The notes under the pieces: generated by a model
The model's input: the letters and a program-made list of their open reading frames with translations, nothing else
Database searches by the model: none
Told to the model about the DNA's origin: nothing
Shown: one piece after another, positions 59,482 to 64,000 of the stretch
How the letters are laid out: each line of letters starts with the position of its first letter
Numbering within the stretch: the stretch's first letter is position 1
Origin: Streptomyces abyssalis
GTDB taxonomy: Bacteria; Actinomycetota; Actinomycetes; Streptomycetales; Streptomycetaceae
Length of the DNA stretch: 64,000 bases
Direction: 5' to 3'
Assembly (NCBI RefSeq): GCF_001751365.1
Contig: NZ_LJGT01000036.1
Location: 186,001 to 250,000 of the forward strand
Translations under genes and position numbers: made by a program

Positions 59482-59487
59482 CGTGAG

Positions 59488-59523
59488 AGTGCCCCGGCCG
59501 TCCTCGGCCGGGGCACTTCTTCT
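59488..59523 (+). terminator. Terminator of tRNA-Val copy B
   Basis: A perfect 13-bp stem (AGTGCCCCGGCCG and complement) with loop TCCT, followed by TCTTCT, starts six bases after the tRNA. A textbook intrinsic terminator. Confidence 0.95.
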
Positions 59524-59576
59524 GTGCGGGGCGGCTCAGCTGCCTCTGTCAGCTCAACTGAGCGCAGAGGCACGGC

Positions 59577-59891
59577 TCATGACGAGAAGAGCATGTGGCC
59601 GAAGCCGCGCTTGTGGCCGTGCTTGTGGTGGCCGTGATGCCCATGTTTGCCGTGGTGCTGGGCACCCCAGGCCGGGGCTGCGGGATAGGCCTGCGGCGGG
59701 GCGTGGCCCTGCTGGCCGTAGGGTGCGGCCGGCGGCGGACCCGGGGGCTGCTGCCACTGGGACTCCAGCCTTGTGAGCGATTCGAGTTCACCGTAGTCGA
59801 GGAAGATGCCGCGGCAGCCGCCGCACTGCTCGATCTGGACGCCGTTGCGGTTGAACGTCTGCATCGGGGCACCGCACTTGGGACACTGCAT
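59577..59891 (-). CDS. Zinc-ribbon (TFIIB-type) protein with histidine-rich tail
   Basis: 104 aa. Residues 1-40 form a Cys4 ribbon: MQCPKCGAPMQTF and QCGGCRGIFLDYGELESL. A Pro/Gln linker follows, then a His-rich tail of the pattern HHGKHGHHGHHKHGHKRG. ATG 59891 has GGAGGAG 9-10 nt upstream; a GTG six codons earlier overlaps that site. Function unknown; the tail suggests metal binding. An iron-box-like palindrome lies 41 bp upstream. Confidence 0.85.
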   Translation of the reverse strand: MQCPKCGAPMQTFNRNGVQIEQCGGCRGIFLDYGELESLTRLESQWQQPPGPPPAAPYGQQGHAPPQAYPAAPAWGAQHHGKHGHHGHHKHGHKRGFGHMLFSS

Positions 59892-59930
59892 ATGCAACTT
59901 CTCCTCCACACCCGTGAATTCACCGCTCGG

Positions 59931-61055
59931 CTAAGGCAAGTCAAGCCTAAGGCCCGTTTCGTCCGGTTGTCCTGGTGCGGCGGCGGCCACTATTCGTCCG
60001 CAGGCATCCACGCATGCCGATTCGGCTTCGTCCAGGGAACGTCCGGCGGCGTGCGCCTTGGCGACGGCGAGTGCCGCCGTCTGTACGGTCAGGGTGCGCG
60101 CGGGGGCGTCCAGCCGGGGCCAGGGGTCGAGGTGGGCCGTGCCGGACCCGGCCTGGTAGGCACCGAGAAAGGTGTTCCAGGACGCGGTCGGCAGCAGCCC
60201 GGCGGCATACCAGGCGGCGGGCCGGGCGAGGTCCCACGCCGGATCGCCGAGCCCGAGGTCGTCGACGTCGATGAGCTGCCAGACGCCGCCGGTCCCCGGC
60301 TGTCTGACCAACTGGCCCAGATGGAAGTCGCCGTGGCAGAGCGTGCCGGTGCGTGACGGCTCCGGCGGCTCCTCGTTCCGGCACCAGGCGGGAAGCGTCG
60401 CCCAGGCGGCCTCGGCTGCCCCGGACGCCGCTACGAGGGCCGGAGCGGCGGCGCCGCGGCCCAGCGCGGCACGCATCCGGCCGACTGCCCTGGCGGCCTT
60501 CGCCGGACCGCGCATCGCGGGCAGCGGGCCGGGCAGTTGCGCCGAGAGCGCGTCCGGCGGCACGGAATGCAGACCGGCGAGCAGGGCGCCTGCCTCCTGC
60601 CAGGGGGCGGAGCCGGGGGCATCGGGGTCGACGGGGACGCCGCGCGGCCAGAGCGTGGCCGGCCGGTCGCCGTCCAGCCGCAAGGGGCGTACGTCACGGG
60701 TCCGTTCGGCCGGGAGCCCGCCGGGCGCGAGCGGCGCCAGCATGATGCCGGCGAGGCGCGGGTGGGCGGCGACGCGCAGCCGTACGGTCAGGTCGGCCGT
60801 GCCTGCGTCCGTGGCGGGCGGATGTGCCTTGGCGACGAGGCCGCCGAAGGCGACGACCGTGCCGTCGGGACGGTCGGCGAGGACGACCGGTGCTGGTGCG
60901 GCGGACTGCGTCGGTCGCGGCCCGGCCGCCTCCTCCACGAGGGCGCACAGCCGGGCGGTCAGCGTGGGTGTCGTCGGCACCGTCCCCCCCAGCGACTCGT
61001 GCGGCGGCGCCGACTCGTGCAGGGACCGCAGCGGCCTGCAGACGATCGTACGCAT
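59931..61055 (-). CDS. Aminoglycoside-phosphotransferase-fold protein (APH family)
   Basis: 374 aa. The catalytic loop is TLCHGDFHLGQLV and the metal-binding DFG-like motif is LIDVDDLGLGDPAWDLARPA, so the kinase fold is intact. The N-lobe is Ala/Pro-rich. Family members phosphorylate small molecules (choline, sugars, aminoglycosides); no substrate can be assigned. The start is uncertain: ATG 61055 lacks a ribosome site; VPTTPTLTARL near 60980 is an alternative. Confidence 0.8.
   Translation of the reverse strand: MRTIVCRPLRSLHESAPPHESLGGTVPTTPTLTARLCALVEEAAGPRPTQSAAPAPVVLADRPDGTVVAFGGLVAKAHPPATDAGTADLTVRLRVAAHPRLAGIMLAPLAPGGLPAERTRDVRPLRLDGDRPATLWPRGVPVDPDAPGSAPWQEAGALLAGLHSVPPDALSAQLPGPLPAMRGPAKAARAVGRMRAALGRGAAAPALVAASGAAEAAWATLPAWCRNEEPPEPSRTGTLCHGDFHLGQLVRQPGTGGVWQLIDVDDLGLGDPAWDLARPAAWYAAGLLPTASWNTFLGAYQAGSGTAHLDPWPRLDAPARTLTVQTAALAVAKAHAAGRSLDEAESACVDACGRIVAAAAPGQPDETGLRLDLP
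59932..59950 (-). promoter_or_regulatory. Possible second iron box upstream of the zinc-ribbon gene
   Basis: Read on the gene's strand: TTAGGCTTGACTTGCCTTA. It keeps the TTAGG-N9-CCTTA frame of actinobacterial iron boxes, with a less standard core. It starts 41 bp before the gene and overlaps the end of the phosphotransferase gene (stop 59931-59933). Weaker than the box at 12461. Confidence 0.45.
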
Positions 61056-61193
61056 GGCGGACGCTCATGCGTGAGGTCCGGGCAGCTCCCCAGCTGCCCG
61101 GACCTCAATGCCGTCCGTCGCACCCCCGTCCCCACGGGGCTGATGGCCGGGTCATCCCCGACTCGGGCCGCTCTCCCGAGCCCGGAGCACCGT

Positions 61194-61403
61194 TCAGTGC
61201 CCCAGCATTCCGGCCACGGACGACGCCTGTGTGATCACCGCCTGCACCGCACCGAAGGCGATGGCCAGGACGATGGCCAGCGGCAGCACCATGGCGGCCG
61301 CCACCAGCGGATGACGACGGCCGCTCGCACGCGTGCCGATCGCGGCGATCGCCACCAGCCGTCCCCGTGCTCTGCGTACCGCGCGCTCTGCCGTGTGCGC
61401 CAT
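61194..61403 (-). CDS. Small single-helix membrane protein
   Basis: 69 aa. A basic N-terminus (MAHTAERAVRRARGRLVAIA) precedes a membrane helix (LVAAAMVLPLAIVLAIAFGA). ATG 61403 has GGGAG upstream. Unrecognised; looks genuine from the ribosome site and hydrophobicity. Confidence 0.6.
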   Translation of the reverse strand: MAHTAERAVRRARGRLVAIAAIGTRASGRRHPLVAAAMVLPLAIVLAIAFGAVQAVITQASSVAGMLGH

Positions 61404-62155
61404 GATCCGCTCCCGTCGTCTCCTGGGGCGGCGGGCGACTGACCTCGGGGGACGAGTGCTTCGCCCGCCGCTTGCAAGAAGACTAGGCGGGCGGCGGGGA
61501 CCGGGCGTCATGCCCGCGTATCGACTGAGGGGCCTCCCGCAGGATGACAGCGGGACCGGCCGGATACTCCCCAGGGTGGAGGCCGACACCACCGGCACGA
61601 GGGTCTTCCCGGAAGGGTGTGCGCACACGGGACGTGACGGGGCCGCGCGCAGCGCGCCCCAGGGGCCTCCCCTGCAGGTCGCACGCCGGTGGGAGGGGTG
61701 CGCCCGTTCGTCCGAGGGGAAGGTTCACCAGGCGATGTGAGCAGGTGACTTCGCTCACCACGGCTGTCCCGGCCGGGGCCCGACACCTCGTCAAGTCCCG
61801 TCGCCGGGCCGTGGGTACGCAATGGGCGGGCGGCTCGTCCGGCTGGGCGGCCCAAGAACCGGCCAGAGCGTTACCTGCCGTCAAGTCACGTGTGCGGAAG
61901 GGGTGTTGACCTGCACCGAGTCGGCTCCCGCCGGGCCGGGCACGCCAGTTGGGAGCGGACAGGCATGGCTCATGCGGCCGGGGCAAAGCGTACGGCGCCT
62001 CGTGCGCGGCCTGTCGTCGCCGCGTGGCAGCAGTCCGTAAGCTGTGCCTCGTCAGACGGACGCGCTGGGAAACGACCAAGGGCTCCCCGGCCACCGGCTG
62101 GGGACTCCCCGCCGGAGGCAGGGGAAGGGCCCACCACCTCAGGCAGGGGAACGAC
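61404..62155. other. 752-bp region without a gene, upstream of the Ser/Thr kinase
   Basis: No open frame here has a ribosome site or recognisable product. A 12-bp palindrome GTGTGCGCACAC lies at 61617-61628. A short inverted pair GTGAGC/GCTCAC lies around 61736-61756. A plus-strand TTGACC near 61907 lacks a good -10. The region likely includes the kinase promoter and leader. No riboswitch class was recognised. Confidence 0.6.
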
Positions 62156-63799
62156 ATGGCGATGATGCGGCTCCGACGCGAGGATCCGCGAGTCGTCGGC
62201 TCGTTCCGGCTGCACCGGCGCCTCGGCGCCGGCGGCATGGGCGTGGTCTACCTCGGTTCCGACCGGCGGGGGCAGCGGGTCGCGCTGAAGGTCATCCGTC
62301 CGGATCTCGCCGAGGACAAGGAGTTCCGCTCGCGCTTCGCCCGCGAGGTCTCCGCCGCGCGCCGCATCCGTGGCGGTTGTACGGCCAGGCTGGTTGCGGC
62401 CGATCTGGACGCGGACAGGCCGTGGTTCGCCACGCAGTACGTGCCGGGCCCCTCGCTGCATGACAAGGTGAGCGAATCGGGCCCGCTTCCGGCGAGCCAA
62501 GTCGCTTCCATCGGGGCGGCGTTGGCCGAAGGGCTGGTCGCCGTGCACGAGGCGGGCGTCGTACACCGTGACTTGAAGCCGTCCAACATCCTGCTCTCGC
62601 CCAAGGGCCCGCGCATCATCGACTTCGGCATCGCCTGGGCCACGGGCGCGAGCACGCTGACGCATGTGGGCACGGCCGTGGGCTCGCCCGGGTTCCTCGC
62701 ACCCGAACAGGTACGGGGCGCACTGGTGACCCCCGCGACGGACGTCTTCGCACTGGGCGCGACGCTGGCGTACGCGGCGACCGCCGACTCCCCCTTCGGG
62801 CAGGGCAGTTCAGAAGTGATGCTGTACCGCGTGGTGCACGAGGAGCCTCAGCTGGAGGGCGTGCACGCTGCGCTCGCTCCGCTCATCCACGCGTGCCTGG
62901 TGAAGCTGCCCGAGGAGCGTCCGAGCCCCCTCCAGCTCTCCCTCCGGCTCAAGGAGATCGCGACGCGCGAGGCGCGCGGCCTGTCGGAGCAGCCGGGCGG
63001 AACGCCGGGTGCCGACGCCGGGAGCGGCGCCTCGCACGGTTCCCACGGCTATTACGGCTCCGACGGGGCGGGGGCAGCGGACGGCCGGGGCGTCGCGGGC
63101 GGCGGTTCCGCGAGCGGAGGGCACCCGCCGGCCGCGCGGGCCACGGGCACCGGGACGAGCGCCAACAGGCCGTTCACCTCCGGTGGTTCGGCAGGATCAC
63201 CGGCTCGCGGCGGGGCGGGTCCGGTTCCGCGGTCGAGGCCGCCGGGCGACCGGGGCCGCCTGCGGCGCTCCGAGGAGCGAGGACGGCAGCGGCCGGCCCA
63301 GGCGCCCCGTCAGGAGCGGGAGCGGCACCGCGAGCACCACCGCGACCACGGAAGTCAAGGGGCGACCGGCGTGTCGGGGTCCTCGGCCACCGCGGGCGGC
63401 TCCTCGTCAGGCGGGCCGGGCGGTCATGCGGGCTCGCCCCGCACTTCGGCACCGCGTAACGGCGACCGCGCCACCGGAGCCGGAGCCGGGAGCCGCCCCA
63501 CGGCGCGGACGGCCACGCGCGCCGGCGGCGGCAACGCCGCGGGACGCGGGGGCCAGGCGCGGCGGCAGGGCGCGGCAGGGCGCGATCAGGGGCCGGGCTC
63601 CGCGCGGCGCGGAGCGGACCGGAGGCTGCTGCGGCAGCGGCTGATCGTGTTCGTGACGGTCACCCTGCTCGTGGCGCTGGGGATCGCGGCGGCACAGGGC
63701 TGCCAGGGGCCTGCGCGCGGCCTGGGCAGCCATCCGGCTCCCGCACCGGCGGCACCGGCTGACAATGCCCCGGTCCAGGGGGCTCCGGCCGGCGGCTGA
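62156..63799 (+). CDS. Membrane-anchored Hanks-type Ser/Thr protein kinase
   Basis: 547 aa. Kinase domain at about 15-275: glycine loop RLGAGGMGVVYLGSD, ATP lysine in VALKVIRPDLAED, catalytic loop VVHRDLKPSNILL, IIDFGIAWA, and APE as FLAPEQVRG. A long low-complexity linker (Gly/Ser/Arg-rich, ~275-500) leads to one C-terminal membrane helix (RLIVFVTVTLLVALGIAAA) and a short Pro/Ala tail. No PASTA or other extracellular sensor is present. ATG 62156 has AGGGGA upstream. Substrates unknown. Confidence 0.92.
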   Translation: MAMMRLRREDPRVVGSFRLHRRLGAGGMGVVYLGSDRRGQRVALKVIRPDLAEDKEFRSRFAREVSAARRIRGGCTARLVAADLDADRPWFATQYVPGPSLHDKVSESGPLPASQVASIGAALAEGLVAVHEAGVVHRDLKPSNILLSPKGPRIIDFGIAWATGASTLTHVGTAVGSPGFLAPEQVRGALVTPATDVFALGATLAYAATADSPFGQGSSEVMLYRVVHEEPQLEGVHAALAPLIHACLVKLPEERPSPLQLSLRLKEIATREARGLSEQPGGTPGADAGSGASHGSHGYYGSDGAGAADGRGVAGGGSASGGHPPAARATGTGTSANRPFTSGGSAGSPARGGAGPVPRSRPPGDRGRLRRSEERGRQRPAQAPRQERERHREHHRDHGSQGATGVSGSSATAGGSSSGGPGGHAGSPRTSAPRNGDRATGAGAGSRPTARTATRAGGGNAAGRGGQARRQGAAGRDQGPGSARRGADRRLLRQRLIVFVTVTLLVALGIAAAQGCQGPARGLGSHPAPAPAAPADNAPVQGAPAGG

Positions 63800-63832
63800 C
63801 ACCGCAGGACCGAGGCTGAAGCCGAACCCCCT

Positions 63833-63868
63833 CTTACGCGCCTCTCCTTACGCGTCTCTCCTCACGCG
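63833..63868. repeat. 14-bp tandem repeat after the kinase gene
   Basis: CTTACGCGCCTCTC and CTTACGCGTCTCTC (63833-63860) are followed by CTCACGCG, a truncated third copy. It lies in the gap between the kinase stop and the methyltransferase stop, both reading towards it. Confidence 0.85.
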
Positions 63869-63875
63869 ACCCGGG

Positions 63876-64000
63876 TCACGTCCTCGTCGCCGCGTAGAAG
63901 GCGACCGCCGCGGCAGCGCCGACGTTGAGCGAGTCCACGCCGTGCGCCATCGGGATGCGGACCCGGTCGTCGGCGGCCCTCATCGCCCGCGCGGACAGGC
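63876..64000 (-). CDS. SpoU/TrmH-family RNA methyltransferase, C-terminal part
   Basis: Only the last 41 codons are inside the window. The read-out includes RVRIPMAHGVDSLNVGAAAA, the SpoU motif (R-I-P-M-x-x-G-x-D-S-L-N-V), which holds the SAM-binding trefoil knot. It 2'-O-methylates rRNA or tRNA in relatives. The stop is TGA at 63876-63878; the start lies beyond 64000. Confidence 0.88.
   Translation of the reverse strand, partial: LSARAMRAADDRVRIPMAHGVDSLNVGAAAAVAFYAATRT

Noticed and set aside
59021..59482. Minus-strand open frame with GTGIEPVTSSVSGKRSPAEL
   Set aside because: Antisense reading of tRNA-Val(GAC); the same false peptide also appears at 56949-57203.

Overview
The window is very GC-rich with short intergenic gaps, many GTG and TTG starts, frequent 1-4 nt overlaps (ATGA, GTGA, TGATG) and hairpin terminators without U-tracts. 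Together with an SsgB sporulation protein, a pdxS/pdxT pair, phosphatidylinositol mannoside genes and a DtxR/DmdR-type iron box, this points to a Streptomyces or close relative, in a conserved core-chromosome segment. No plasmid, phage, transposase, CRISPR or biosynthetic gene cluster was seen.

Layout. 1-7.3 kb (minus strand): the end of an M24 peptidase gene, a proline-rich P-loop protein, aroB-aroK-aroC, then aroE and mltG. 7.4-12.4 kb (minus): ruvX, alaS and two small envelope-type genes in one overlapping string, then rpsD. A 53-bp divergent gap carrying an iron box separates rpsD from a DUF2470 gene. 13.5-20.2 kb: rarA, a VKOR-family protein, hisS and a metallo-beta-lactamase-fold hydrolase (minus), then a cyclophilin and a DUF349 protein (plus). 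20.3-33.6 kb (minus): relA, apt, secF-secD, yajC, ruvB-ruvA-ruvC, yebC, pdxT, pdxS and a LemA-like protein. 33.6-36.5 kb (minus): pimA-patA-pgsA, the start of phosphatidylinositol mannoside synthesis. 36.6-40.7 kb (plus): an EF-G paralogue and a large membrane protein.

40.7-45.3 kb is a four-gene catabolic cassette: MHS-type transporter, RpiB/LacA/LacB-type isomerase, PfkB kinase and LacI regulator, with a perfect 26-bp palindromic operator in front of the regulator. It sits between the pgsA group and the HIT-thrS pair, which adjoin each other in mycobacteria. After thrS come a DnaQ-like exonuclease that appears to lack catalytic residues, an alternating tandem repeat array touching a tRNA-Val(CAC) gene, an SRPBCC gene, a second identical tRNA-Val(CAC), and ssgB. 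51.5-56.6 kb holds small regulatory and membrane genes, a DsbA-like protein, a double-GNAT protein and pabC-pabB. 56.7-59.5 kb holds tRNA-Gly(GCC), tRNA-Cys(GCA), tRNA-Val(GAC), an exported PIG-L deacetylase, and a second tRNA-Val(GAC). The end holds a zinc-ribbon protein with a possible second iron box, a phosphotransferase, a Ser/Thr kinase and the 3' end of a SpoU-type RNA methyltransferase gene.

Most of the segment is housekeeping: the shikimate pathway and its chorismate sink in pabBC, translation, protein export, Holliday junction processing, the stringent response and PLP synthesis. The less ordinary items are the two iron-box sites, the LacI-controlled cassette, the degenerate exonuclease, the tRNA-linked repeat array, and 21-bp tandem repeats between ruvA and ruvB. 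I did not find a convincing wholly new system. Coordinates and motifs were read by eye; family assignments are from recognition, not a search.
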